64,000 nt of DNA from an uncultured Dorea sp. (GTDB lineage Bacteria > Bacillota > Clostridia > Lachnospirales > Lachnospiraceae). The stretch covers positions 1 through 64,000 of the forward strand of contig CAJUFA010000002.1 of assembly GCA_910585725.1 (NCBI GenBank), read 5' to 3'. Positions 9,424 through 17,943 of the stretch are shown one piece after another (the stretch's first letter is position 1; each line of letters opens with the position of its first letter). The notes under the pieces are model-generated. The model was not told where the DNA came from. It searched no databases and saw only the letters and a program-made list of their open reading frames with translations. The translations under genes and the position numbers were made by a program.

Positions 9424-9549
9424 ATGGCAATGGCCAACTATATTCAGGTATCGCACATGTGGAATTTCCTCCGCGCCAACCCAAGGAGGAAAGCCACATG
9501 GCAGAGAAAAATTATGATTACTGTAACAAGAAGAGCTACAATGGCGTAG
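9424..9549 (+). CDS. Short leader ORF overlapping the accessory gene
   Basis: A 41-codon frame starts with ATG at 9424, preceded by AGGAGG with good spacing (9410-9415), and ends at TAG 9547-9549. It overlaps the first 52 bases of the next gene in a different frame, so ribosomes finishing it would terminate inside the downstream gene. The peptide is basic, with WNFLRANPRRKATWQRK in the middle. It contains the downstream gene's own AGGAGG within its coding sequence. This is the arrangement of a translated leader controlling the gene behind it; translation is inferred from the ribosome site only. Confidence 0.5.
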   Translation: MAMANYIQVSHMWNFLRANPRRKATWQRKIMITVTRRATMA

Positions 9550-10208
9550 CACCAAAGGAGAATGAGGCATTAGTTCCATTCTTAGCACATGAAGTTTTAA
9601 AGAATTACCATCAGGATGTAAGAGACGGTTTTCGCAAGCGCAATGACGGAATCGTCGAGGACAACTTCGAAACCTGGAACATCCGAGGTAGAAAGATTCT
9701 GGTAGGATTCACTACAATCCCGAAGGATGAAGTTGAATCTTACATGAAGCAATTCTGGAAAGAAAAGGATGATTATCTTGAATCCACTCGTAAAAAGAGA
9801 TGCTTAGTTCTTAATTCCAAGGGTGAATACATCCGCTGCCCTAAGTGCAATAAATGTGAAGGATGCGAATGTCCGGAAAAGGACCAGTACCTCTCTCGCT
9901 ATATTTCATTAGACAAGTTTATGGATGATAACAGCGACGACGATACTAATCGCAGCGGTTGGGAGCCAACAGAAAATACTTCAACTGAAAACTCAGTTCT
10001 CAGTCTTATGATGATCGACGATCTCATCAACGAGGTATCCTTGAAGTACCCAGAAGCTAAAGCAATCTTCTCTCTTCTGATGGACGACCCACAAATCAGT
10101 AATGCTCTGAAGCAGGTCGACTTGAAAAAGGGAAAGAGCCAGGCATATGAGTACGTAAAGAAAATGCAGGCATACGCCAAAGAACTCTACAACAAGAATT
10201 ATCGTTAA
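9498..10208 (+). CDS. Conserved accessory-element protein with Cys cluster
   Basis: The product has 236 residues from the ATG at 9498, which has AAGGAGG 6 bases upstream; an earlier in-frame ATG at 9459 lacks a site. Residues about 118-132 hold a dense cysteine cluster, CPKCNKCEGCEC, likely to bind zinc. The C-terminus is helical (PEAKAIFSLLMDD... KSQAYEYVKKMQAYAKELY). I recall similar proteins in clostridial integrative elements, sometimes described as sigma-factor-like, but I cannot assign a function. It is transcribed away from the restriction operon and ends in its own terminator. Its base composition is more balanced than the hsd genes. Confidence 0.75.
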   Translation: MAEKNYDYCNKKSYNGVAPKENEALVPFLAHEVLKNYHQDVRDGFRKRNDGIVEDNFETWNIRGRKILVGFTTIPKDEVESYMKQFWKEKDDYLESTRKKRCLVLNSKGEYIRCPKCNKCEGCECPEKDQYLSRYISLDKFMDDNSDDDTNRSGWEPTENTSTENSVLSLMMIDDLINEVSLKYPEAKAIFSLLMDDPQISNALKQVDLKKGKSQAYEYVKKMQAYAKELYNKNYR

Positions 10209-10216
10209 TTTACAAG

Positions 10217-10252
10217 CAGCGGCCGGACACCAACTCTCCGGTCGCTGTTTTT
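10217..10252 (+). terminator. Intrinsic terminator of accessory gene
   Basis: CAGCGGCCGGA (10217-10227) pairs with TCCGGTCGCTG (10237-10247), with one G-T pair, and is followed by TTTTT. It sits 9 bases after the stop of the Cys-cluster gene. Confidence 0.8.
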
Positions 10253-10370
10253 CTTATTTCTACTATCGTTATAAGGTGAACCCCAGGGTTCATTTTCTCT
10301 TGTTATCTATCCCCTAGTGTCAACCCTGCATTATGGACCAATTTCCACAAAGCCATTTTCAAGCATAAAA

Positions 10371-10430
10371 AGAAAGGCTTTCCAGCAGCCAATCGTACTC
10401 GTTAACGATAGCTCTCTGAAAAGCCTTTTA
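10371..10430 (-). terminator. Terminator downstream of rlmD
   Basis: On the minus strand AAAGGCTTTTCAGAGAGC pairs imperfectly with GCTGCTGGAAAGCCTTT around a central region, then CTTTTT follows. It lies 16 bases after the rlmD stop. The 10261-10370 stretch between the two terminators holds no gene; it contains AGGGTTCATTTT (10274-10285), close to the rlmD-end sequence AGGGTTCACTTTT. Confidence 0.65.
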
Positions 10431-10445
10431 TTTACTACATTATTT

Positions 10446-11855
10446 TTACTTCTTAGGGTTCACTTTTGACATCAAAACTACCGTCTCCACATGCACCGAA
10501 TGTGGAAACTGATCCACCACCCTCGCTCTCTTCACTTCATATCCTCCCCCACACAGGTACTTCACATCCCTCGCCAACGTCGCCGAATCACAGCTCACAT
10601 ACACAATCTTCTCCGGTCCCATCTCAACAATCGTTCGAAGCAATACATCATCACATCCCTTTCTGGGAGGATCTACAACCACCACATCCACATATCTTCT
10701 TTTCTCTTCGTATTTCTTATAATATTCCCTATAATAATCCGGTAAGACCTCTTCCGCCTTCCCTTTAAAAAACTTTGCATTCGTGATTCCATTAATTCTC
10801 GCATTGCTTCTTGCATCCTCAACCGCCTGGGGTACGATCTCCACTCCATATACCTGCTTTGCCTGCTTCGCAAGAAACAAAGAAATCGTCCCAATCCCAC
10901 AATACAAATCCCACACGGTTTCTTCTCCACAAAGTCCGGCATACTCAAGTACCAGGCTATACAGTTTCTCTGTCTGCACCGGATTCACCTGATAGAATGA
11001 CAAAGGAGATATCTGATACTTCACTTCTCCGATATAATCCGTAATAAACGGTTTGCCCCACAGAACTTCATAACTGTCTCCCATGATAACATTGGTCCGA
11101 CTGGTATTCGGACTAATCGTAATGCTGGTCATTCCTTTTAACTCTCTAAGTTTTTGCAGCAACATATCCACATTAGGAATCTTTTTTCCATTAGCCACAA
11201 TACACACCATGATTTCTTCCGTTGCAAATCCATACCGGATCAACACATGACGGATCAGCCCTCTTCCTGTCTTCTCATCATATGGCCGGATATGGTTTTC
11301 CTTCATGAAATCCAACACAATTTCCAGGATCTCCTTATTCACCGGAACTCCCAACGCACAGTCTGTATTAGCGATAATATCATGCGTATGTCCGGCATAG
11401 AATCCTGTAACAGTCCGTCCTTCTTTATCGGATCCAAAGGGGAATTGCGCCTTATTCCGATAAGCAAACGGATGCTCCATCCCTATGATCGGCTCCATGA
11501 TCTCCGCCAAATCTTCTTTGGGTATCCCGCCAATCCGCATTAGGTTCCCCCTTACCTTCTCTTCCTTGAACTGAAGCTGCCTTCCATATTCCATCTCCTG
11601 AATCTGACATCCACCGCATTTTCTGGCAAGCGGGCATACAGGATTCTTAACCCTGTATTCAGACGGAGTAATGATCTTTGTCAACTTTGCGTAACCGTAA
11701 TTCTTCTTGGCCTTCATGATCTTTGCCTCTATTACATCTCCAATTACAGCGTCCTTAATAAATAACGTATATCCGTCTGCCTTCCCGATTCCCTCGCCGT
11801 TCGCCCCTATATCCTCGATCTTAACCGTAATAATATCATTCTTCTGCATATCCAT
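10446..11855 (-). CDS. rlmD: 23S rRNA uracil-5-methyltransferase RlmD/RumA
   Basis: The enzyme methylates C5 of a uridine in 23S rRNA (U1939 in E. coli numbering) using SAM. The 469 residues show an N-terminal TRAM RNA-binding domain (about 7-65), three iron-sulfur cysteines in CPLARKCGGC (74, 80, 83), the SAM motif DLYCGIGTISLFLA, VVVDPPRKG and the catalytic cysteine in VYVSCDSATLARD. It is full length. The name rlmD is by family; Firmicutes carry several RumA-type paralogues (RlmCD in B. subtilis modifies two sites), so the exact uridine is uncertain. The accessory island ends at the 3' end of this gene, a known insertion site for integrative elements in Firmicutes. Confidence 0.92.
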   Translation of the reverse strand: MDMQKNDIITVKIEDIGANGEGIGKADGYTLFIKDAVIGDVIEAKIMKAKKNYGYAKLTKIITPSEYRVKNPVCPLARKCGGCQIQEMEYGRQLQFKEEKVRGNLMRIGGIPKEDLAEIMEPIIGMEHPFAYRNKAQFPFGSDKEGRTVTGFYAGHTHDIIANTDCALGVPVNKEILEIVLDFMKENHIRPYDEKTGRGLIRHVLIRYGFATEEIMVCIVANGKKIPNVDMLLQKLRELKGMTSITISPNTSRTNVIMGDSYEVLWGKPFITDYIGEVKYQISPLSFYQVNPVQTEKLYSLVLEYAGLCGEETVWDLYCGIGTISLFLAKQAKQVYGVEIVPQAVEDARSNARINGITNAKFFKGKAEEVLPDYYREYYKKYEEKRRYVDVVVVDPPRKGCDDVLLRTIVEMGPEKIVYVSCDSATLARDVKYLCGGGYEVKRARVVDQFPHSVHVETVVLMSKVNPKK

Positions 11856-12046
11856 CTTCCTCTTCTACTTAATAAATACCAGACGTTTACAAAACGCCAC
11901 AAACCGCATAAATGCGGCAATTTTTGTTATTTTTTGCCATGTCTAAATATGAAAATATCCGCTTTTCATCCTTTGAATCCTGCGTGGAAAGATTATAACC
12001 GCATTTTCAATCAGAATTGCGATCTTGTTTCGCAATTACCTATTGA

Positions 12047-12191
12047 TTTGATATGTAAACTTTGATATGTAAACTTGATATAAACACTTAATATATACAT
12101 TTAATATAAACACTTAATATATACATTTAGCATGGAAACACTTAATATAAATACTTAATATAAACATTTGATATATACACTTGATATATAC
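12047..12191. repeat. About 11 tandem copies of a degenerate 13-base A+T repeat
   Basis: Units such as ACTTAATATATAC and ATTTAATATAAAC follow one another head to tail from 12047 to 12191, mostly 13 bases long with a few of 11 to 15. This is the first of three repeat tracts in the 870-base gap 11856-12727 between rlmD and yhaM. Near rlmD the gap also has a hairpin (AATTGCGA 12015-12022 with TCGCAATT 12030-12037). I see no convincing gene in the gap. Confidence 0.85.
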
Positions 12192-12395
12192 ATGCTGAGA
12201 ATCTCTCTTACACCTGTCTTTACGGCCGATTCTCCATTCTCACTCATTATCGCTTATCTGCCAACATCTTTGTATGATATTGATCTATACGTCATTGATC
12301 TATTCACTCATTATTGTTTTTTGCCAGCCATCAATTATATCCAAAATCCTTCAACATACACGCCCTTGTACGTCTCGTTATTTTGGATACATCCG

Positions 12396-12572
12396 ACAAC
12401 GTATCATCTCATGAAGCAGATTCAATAAAATTCTTTCGACAAAGAATTATCTCACGAAGCCGATTCAAAAATTCTTTTAACAAAGAATCGACTTACAAAG
12501 CCGATTACACAAAAATTCATCTGACAACATCTGACAACGTATCATTTCAAGAAGCCAGATTCAAAAAGATAC
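12396..12572. repeat. Imperfect tandem repeats of roughly 42 bases
   Basis: About four diverged units share the order ACAAAGAAT / TATCTCACGAAGCCGATTC / AAAAATTCTTT. The first starts near GACAACGTATCATCTC (12396) and the last is near GACAACGTATCATTTC (12533). Boundaries are approximate. The units do not keep a common reading frame, so a coding repeat is unlikely. Confidence 0.6.
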
Positions 12573-12578
12573 CTAATG

Positions 12579-12642
12579 CACCAGCCAGTTAATACACCAG
12601 CCAGCTAGAGCACCAGCCAGTTAGAACACTATCCAGTTAGTG
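12579..12642. repeat. Four tandem copies of a 16-base repeat
   Basis: Units at 12579, 12595, 12611 and 12627 are CACCAGCCAGTTAATA, CACCAGCCAGCTAGAG, CACCAGCCAGTTAGAA and CACTATCCAGTTAGTG. Each is exactly 16 bases. They end about 85 bases before the yhaM stop. The function is unknown. Confidence 0.85.
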
Positions 12643-12727
12643 CCTTAGCATATATGATTGTATGATAATGAAAAGGCGCAGTAAACAAGATAGCATTTAC
12701 TACGCCCCCTTTAAAGACTATATCATA

Positions 12728-13678
12728 TTACGCATTTCCCAGCGTCGTTTTCCTTAAGTTCGATTCAAACAACCTATTATAACCCAGCCAGTCGTTCGTA
12801 TTCTTATCCTTGAAGATCTCCGTAAGCGTCTGCATCTTTGCATCCGCGCAATCTGCGAAATTCAGCGCGAAAGCTTCCGCGAGCGCCGGTTTCTTCGGAG
12901 ACCCGTATTCCAGTTCTCCATGGTGCGCCACAACGCAGTGTTTCAGCTCGCTTGCCAATTTCTGTGGAAAATCCGGTATACTCCTTACCGCTTCGCTGAT
13001 CATCTCCACTCCTATGACAATATGCCCCAGAAGCTGCCCGTCATCCGTATAATCGTTCATCGGAAATACTGACAATTCCCGGACTTTTCCGATATCATGG
13101 AAGATCGCCGCCGTAATCAGAAGATCTCTGTTCAATATGGGATAAGCTCCCGCCATATATTCGCAGAACTTTACAACGCTTAACGTATGCTCCAGCAACC
13201 CTCCCGAGAACCCGTGGTGCACACTTTTTGCCGCCGAATGTGCGTTAAACTTCTTGATAAATGTCTTGTCATCAACAAAATAATACTCAAGTACCTTCTT
13301 CAGATACGGATTGCCAATCTTCCCTATATATCTCAACAGCTCTTCATACATTTTGCCCGTGCTCTTATCCGTCGTCGGCATATAATCTGCCGGGGAGTAC
13401 TCATCTTCCCTGGCAACACGGATCTGCTTAATATTCAGCTGCAGGTTATTATTATAATGAATCACTTCTCCATATACTTCTATAAAATCCATCTCTTCAT
13501 AATCAGAAATCCCGCTTGAATGTGGATCCCAGACTTTCCCGTCCAATGTTCCCGTCTTATCCTGAAGAATCAGATTATCGTATGGTTTCCCGTTTCTCGT
13601 CTCTGCAGAACGTTTTCCTTTACATAAATAGATGTTCCTGATTGTCTCCCCCTCATGCAGGGTGTTGATATACCTCAT
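12728..13678 (-). CDS. yhaM: 3'-5' exoribonuclease YhaM family (OB fold plus HD domain)
   Basis: YhaM-type enzymes trim RNA and single-stranded DNA 3' ends in Firmicutes. The product has an N-terminal OB-fold nucleic-acid domain (about 8-95, with LQDKTGTLDGKVWDP). It is followed by an HD phosphohydrolase domain with the metal ligands visible in HHGFSGGLLEHTL, AAIFHDIGKV and HCVVAHHGE. The ATG at 13678 is chosen because AAAGAGG lies 7 bases upstream; an in-frame ATG at 13753 would add 25 residues reading into the promoter region. A TATAAT (13736-13731, minus) lies about 50 bases upstream. The length of 316 residues fits the family. Confidence 0.88.
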   Translation of the reverse strand: MRYINTLHEGETIRNIYLCKGKRSAETRNGKPYDNLILQDKTGTLDGKVWDPHSSGISDYEEMDFIEVYGEVIHYNNNLQLNIKQIRVAREDEYSPADYMPTTDKSTGKMYEELLRYIGKIGNPYLKKVLEYYFVDDKTFIKKFNAHSAAKSVHHGFSGGLLEHTLSVVKFCEYMAGAYPILNRDLLITAAIFHDIGKVRELSVFPMNDYTDDGQLLGHIVIGVEMISEAVRSIPDFPQKLASELKHCVVAHHGELEYGSPKKPALAEAFALNFADCADAKMQTLTEIFKDKNTNDWLGYNRLFESNLRKTTLGNA

Positions 13679-13741
13679 ATCATTGCCTCTTTCTAATTCT
13701 GTCTTATATTCTCTGTCTTGTACTGTCCTCATTATACCGCC

Positions 13742-13920
13742 ACGGATGAACACGGCTACTTCTCACTTCCGGCTGTCTCAACTAACCTGACCATTCCCTG
13801 CTTCCGGCCGTCTCAACTAACCTGACCATTCCCTGCTTCCGGCCGTCTCAACTAACACGGCTGCTTCTCCACCGTCGGCTGTCTTAACTAACACGGCTAT
13901 TCCTTGCTACCGACCGTCAC
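13742..13920. repeat. 35-base minisatellite derived from the end of the HtrA-like gene
   Basis: Units of 35 bases start at 13766, 13801 and 13836, with a 36-base unit at 13871 and partial units at each end. The first two are nearly identical (CTTCCGGCTGTCTCAACTAA then CCTGACCATTCCCTG). The last units run into the coding end of the HtrA-like gene: the final codons and stop (about 13897-13920, GTGACGGTCGGTAGCAAGGA then ATAG on the minus strand) are themselves a diverged copy. The array therefore seems to have grown by duplicating a gene's 3' end. Confidence 0.85.
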
Positions 13921-15351
13921 ATTGAATTCCATATCTACATAACCATCCGTCCCCTGGCGCTGTCCCTTGATCTTAAGCAAGCTTCCCACATTGCTTTTCA
14001 TCAATGCCTGATGGTACGTCATATAACTCAACGTCTCCTCATCACCGACGCTTATAATTATATCGCCGCTCTGAATACCTGCAGCCATCGCCGGAGAATC
14101 CGCATCTACATTTTTCACATACAACCCCTTTGGAATTCCCTGTTCTTCTATCTCTTCTGTAACATCCACGCCATAGATCCCGATATACGGGACTCCGCGC
14201 CCATTCGATAGATTCTCGATCACGTCTTTGATGTCCGTGATCCCATAACCGGTAACCAGTTCGGTACTTCCTTCCTCCACCGTCTCCTGTTCGATAAGGG
14301 CAATAATCTCTCCCTTAAGATTAACAATAAATCCGCTCCCGTTCTTAGAACCGGCAATATCCGTATTGATCAGGCTGTACTGCCCGTCCGCAAGATCCAC
14401 GACATTCTTTCCGGAAGCAATGGAACCGAACCCCATAGCGCCCGCGTATCCAAAAGGTTTTCCGATGACGATAGCAACGTCTCCTTTTGAAACAGCGTTC
14501 GAACTGCCAAGGACTGCCGTTTCTATCCGCGACCATGTAGTCTCCTTAATATCCGAACGGTTTACAGCATATATGCCCAACTTCAGATTCCCGTCGCTTT
14601 TTTTCAGGACTGTAGGACAACTGTTGCCGTCATTGAATACAACACGAAGCTTCTGGACGCCTTTAGTCACGGAAGTCTTTCCCAATATCAAAAGCTCGCG
14701 TCCGTTATCTGCCACGATGACTCCGGAAACACTGCTCTTATAGTCTCCCGTCTCCTCCGTCCAGTCCGGCGCCTCTTCCACGCCTATAATCTCTACTACC
14801 GATCGATTCGCTTCTACTGCAATGGATGTCAGAGAACGCTGCATCTGCCGATAACTGTCGGCATCAAGGGGCGCCTGCACCACTTCTTCCTTCGTTTCCG
14901 GCTCTTCCGGCGCCTTCTCTTCCGGTTCTTCCTCCGCCGGAATAGTAACCTTTGCAGGATCCTCCTGGAATAATTTGTCCATAGCAGGTTTCAACGCACT
15001 GAAACTAAAACAGGCAAATACTCCGAACACCAGACCAAATCCCGCCATTCGGAAAATGCCCTTACGCAATCCGCCCTTTTCCTCCTTTATCGTTTCTTTT
15101 ATAAAGGAATATTCTCGGGTTCCGTCCTCCTGTACGTCTTCCCCCTGTTCCCGCTCTTTCTGACTATACTCTTCCTGCGGTGTTTCCTGACGTTCCTCTT
15201 CATACGCTGAATCCTGACCATTCTCCGTCGGCGGTATCTTCCGCCCCGCCTCTTCCTGCGCCGCGCCCTGGTCATTCGCTCCATGAGGATATCTTTCCTC
15301 TCTCTCCTCCCGGGGCTTCTGCTCCTTTCTGGAATCCATACGCTCTTCCAT
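13897..15351 (-). CDS. Membrane-anchored HtrA/DegP-like protein, catalytically degenerate
   Basis: The 484-residue product has an acidic cytosolic N-terminal region (about 1-90), one transmembrane helix (GIFRMAGFGLVFGVFACFSF, about 97-116), a trypsin-like S1C fold and a C-terminal PDZ domain (YIGIYGVDVTEE... AGIQSGDIIISVGDEE). In active HtrA proteins the His lies in a TNxHV block and the Asp in DLA. Here these positions read LILGKTSVT and NLKLGIYAV, so both look lost. The Ser region reads SKNGSGFIVN instead of GNSGGP. It may act as an adaptor rather than a protease (inference). The ATG at 15351 with GAGAAAGG upstream is preferred to a longer frame starting at 15435. It is divergent from mutS2. 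Confidence 0.82.
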   Translation of the reverse strand: MEERMDSRKEQKPREEREERYPHGANDQGAAQEEAGRKIPPTENGQDSAYEEERQETPQEEYSQKEREQGEDVQEDGTREYSFIKETIKEEKGGLRKGIFRMAGFGLVFGVFACFSFSALKPAMDKLFQEDPAKVTIPAEEEPEEKAPEEPETKEEVVQAPLDADSYRQMQRSLTSIAVEANRSVVEIIGVEEAPDWTEETGDYKSSVSGVIVADNGRELLILGKTSVTKGVQKLRVVFNDGNSCPTVLKKSDGNLKLGIYAVNRSDIKETTWSRIETAVLGSSNAVSKGDVAIVIGKPFGYAGAMGFGSIASGKNVVDLADGQYSLINTDIAGSKNGSGFIVNLKGEIIALIEQETVEEGSTELVTGYGITDIKDVIENLSNGRGVPYIGIYGVDVTEEIEEQGIPKGLYVKNVDADSPAMAAGIQSGDIIISVGDEETLSYMTYHQALMKSNVGSLLKIKGQRQGTDGYVDMEFNVTVGSKE

Positions 15352-15490
15352 AGATGCACCTTTCTCCCTTTCAATGCAACTCACAAAATGATTGAACAGT
15401 AAGTATAGTATACTCCATGAAAAGCGAATGTTCAATATTTATCCTTTTCTTTATGGCTCAAATAGGTTAGAATATGTCTAGGTGATGAAA

Positions 15491-17866
15491 ATGAATAAAA
15501 AAACATTAAGTAAATTAGAATACGATAAGATAATTGAACTCCTCGCAGACCATGCCTCTTCCTACAGCGGCAAAGAGCGCTGCCGGAAGCTTAAGCCTAT
15601 GGTCTCTCTTCCTGAGATCAATACCGCTCAGCAGGAAACGAAAGCGGCATTTACCCGTATCGTGAAGAAAGGGCGGCTTTCCTTTAGCGGCTGCAACCCT
15701 GTGAATGATTCTCTGAAGCGTCTGGAAGTCGGCGCTACTCTTGGAAGCGGAGAACTTCTGCGCATCTGTAAACTTCTGGAAGCTGCCAGGCGCGCCAAGG
15801 CTTATGGACGGCACGACAACAACGAAGAAGAAGAAGACTGCCTGGACCCGTTTTTTCAACAGTTAGAACCTCTGACTACACTGAGTACGGAGATTCGCCG
15901 CTGTATCCTGGAGGAAGACGAGATCAGCGACGACGCCAGCGGAACACTCAAATCTATCCGGCGCTCCATCAACCAGATGAACGGCAAAGTTCATTCTACC
16001 CTGACAGGAATGGTAAACGGATCCCTGCGCACTTATCTCCAGGATCCTATCATAACCATGAGGGGCGACCGTTACTGTATCCCGGTAAAAGCCGAGTATC
16101 GAAGCCAGGTATCCGGACTGATCCATGACCAGTCTTCCACCGGCTCTACTCTGTTCATTGAACCTATGGCCGTGGTAAAACTGAATAATGACTTAAAGGA
16201 ACTCTATGCAAAGGAACAGGAAGAGATCCAGGTGATCCTTGCGCGCCTGAGCGCAGATACCGCAGAATATATTGAAGAAATCCGAACCGACTATATCCTC
16301 CTCGGCGAACTGGACTTTATCTTCGCCCGAGGAGATCTGGCGCTGGATATGAACGCGTCCATGCCTTTGTTCAATACAGAAGGACGCATCCATATCCGGG
16401 AAGGCAGACATCCTCTTTTGGATAAGAAAAAGGTTGTCCCCATCACGCTTACTCTGGGGAATACCTTCGATTTACTGATCGTTACCGGACCAAATACCGG
16501 CGGAAAGACCGTATCCCTTAAGACGGTTGGTCTCTTCACACTCATGGGACAGGCAGGACTGCACATTCCGGCTCTGAGCCGCTCTGAGCTCGCCGTATTT
16601 GAACACGTCTATGCGGACATCGGCGACGAACAGAGTATTGAGCAGAGCCTCAGCACCTTCTCCTCTCACATGACGAACATTGTATCTTTCTTAAAACATG
16701 TAGACGAACGTTCTTTGGTTCTCTTCGACGAACTCGGCGCAGGCACAGATCCGACTGAGGGCGCGGCCCTTGCCACAGCCATCTTAAGCCATCTGCATCA
16801 GCGGGGAATCCGCACGATGGCCACGACTCATTACAGTGAGCTTAAAGTCTACGCCCTGACTACTTCCGGAGTAGAGAACGCCTGCTGTGAGTTCGATCTC
16901 GAGACGCTGCGGCCTACTTACCGCCTGCTCATCGGAATTCCCGGAAAGAGCAATGCATTTGCCATCGCGGGAAAACTGGGGCTTCCTGATTATATCATCG
17001 AAGAAGCCAGGACACACCTGACTGAACAGGACGAATCTTTCGAAGACCTTCTTACGGATCTTGAGACCAGCAAAAAGACTCTCGAGAAGGAACAGGACGA
17101 GATCGCCGCTTATAAACGCGAACTGGAACGCCTGAAGGCAGAAGCAAAACAGAAACAGGAAAAACTCGAAGAACAAAGAGACCGTATCCTTCAAGAAGCC
17201 AATGAGAAGGCCTATGCAATCCTGGCAGACGCCAAGGAAACCGCCGACGAAACCATACGAAATTTCCACAAATTCGGCAAAGAGAATATCTCTGCTGCGG
17301 AGATGGAAAAAGAACGGGAACGTCTGCGCAAAAAGATGGCGTCCGCCAATTCCGGCATAAAACTGGAGGCCCAGAAGCCTCATAAGGTCCACAAGCCTTC
17401 CGACTTCAAACGCGGAGAATCCGTCCGCGTCCTGAGCATGAATCTGAACGGAACCGTCGTCTCACTTCCGGACGCCAAAGGAAATGTTACCGTGCAGATG
17501 GGAATCTTACGCTCTCAGGTCAACATCTCCGACCTTGAGATCATCGAAGATTCCCCGTCCTATTCTGCCAAACAGATACACAAGACCTCCAAGGGCAAGA
17601 TGAAGATGGGTAAATCCTTGTCCGTAAGCCCGGAGATCAATCTTCTCGGCAAGACTGTCGACGAGGGTATCGCGGAACTGGACAAATATCTGGACGATGC
17701 CGCTCTTGCGCACCTGTCCTCCGTCCGAGTCGTCCACGGCAAAGGAACCGGCGCTCTAAGAAATGGTATCCATACCTACCTGCGCCGCCAGAAACATGTG
17801 AAATCCTTCCGGCTCGGCTCCTTCGGCGAAGGCGACGCCGGAGTCACTATCGTAGAACTGAAATAA
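15491..17866 (+). CDS. mutS2: MutS2 ATPase/endonuclease
   Basis: MutS2 binds branched DNA or collided ribosomes, depending on the species, and has no role in classical mismatch repair. The 791 residues show MutS core and clamp helices, Walker A GPNTGGKT, Walker B with LVLFDELGAGTDPTEG, a long charged coiled coil (about 520-630) and a C-terminal Smr domain (about 715-790, with the HGKGTGALR motif). AGGTGATG sits just before the ATG at 15491; in-frame GTG 15482 and ATG 15485 are less well placed. The gene appears complete and stands alone between a divergent HtrA-like gene and a two-component system. Confidence 0.93.
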   Translation: MNKKTLSKLEYDKIIELLADHASSYSGKERCRKLKPMVSLPEINTAQQETKAAFTRIVKKGRLSFSGCNPVNDSLKRLEVGATLGSGELLRICKLLEAARRAKAYGRHDNNEEEEDCLDPFFQQLEPLTTLSTEIRRCILEEDEISDDASGTLKSIRRSINQMNGKVHSTLTGMVNGSLRTYLQDPIITMRGDRYCIPVKAEYRSQVSGLIHDQSSTGSTLFIEPMAVVKLNNDLKELYAKEQEEIQVILARLSADTAEYIEEIRTDYILLGELDFIFARGDLALDMNASMPLFNTEGRIHIREGRHPLLDKKKVVPITLTLGNTFDLLIVTGPNTGGKTVSLKTVGLFTLMGQAGLHIPALSRSELAVFEHVYADIGDEQSIEQSLSTFSSHMTNIVSFLKHVDERSLVLFDELGAGTDPTEGAALATAILSHLHQRGIRTMATTHYSELKVYALTTSGVENACCEFDLETLRPTYRLLIGIPGKSNAFAIAGKLGLPDYIIEEARTHLTEQDESFEDLLTDLETSKKTLEKEQDEIAAYKRELERLKAEAKQKQEKLEEQRDRILQEANEKAYAILADAKETADETIRNFHKFGKENISAAEMEKERERLRKKMASANSGIKLEAQKPHKVHKPSDFKRGESVRVLSMNLNGTVVSLPDAKGNVTVQMGILRSQVNISDLEIIEDSPSYSAKQIHKTSKGKMKMGKSLSVSPEINLLGKTVDEGIAELDKYLDDAALAHLSSVRVVHGKGTGALRNGIHTYLRRQKHVKSFRLGSFGEGDAGVTIVELK

Positions 17867-17883
17867 ATTAATAAATAAACTAT

Positions 17884-17915
17884 CGCCTGTGCAGTTTCTT
17901 ACCACTGCACAGGCG
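17884..17915 (+). terminator. Perfect 11-bp hairpin after mutS2, without T-run
   Basis: CGCCTGTGCAG (17884-17894) pairs perfectly with CTGCACAGGCG (17905-17915). No T-run follows, so termination may be weak; it could also protect the 3' end of the mutS2 mRNA. The downstream response-regulator ribosome site (AAGGAG) starts about 13 bases later. Confidence 0.5.
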
Positions 17916-17943
17916 GATTCCACTATAAAGGAGACTATATATT

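Noticed and set aside
10466..10768. Proline/serine-rich plus-strand frames inside rlmD
   Set aside because: Antisense frames in a conserved gene with biased composition; rlmD is clearly the real gene.
12168..12592. Two plus-strand frames of about 90 codons in the rlmD-yhaM gap
   Set aside because: They lie in degenerate repeats, lack ribosome sites and have no recognisable protein features.
12047..12642. CRISPR array
   Set aside because: The repeats are short, tandem and without unique spacers, and no cas genes are near.
15099..15374. Arg-rich minus-strand frame over the HtrA-like N-terminus
   Set aside because: It is a frame-shifted reading of the acidic N-terminal region of the HtrA-like gene.
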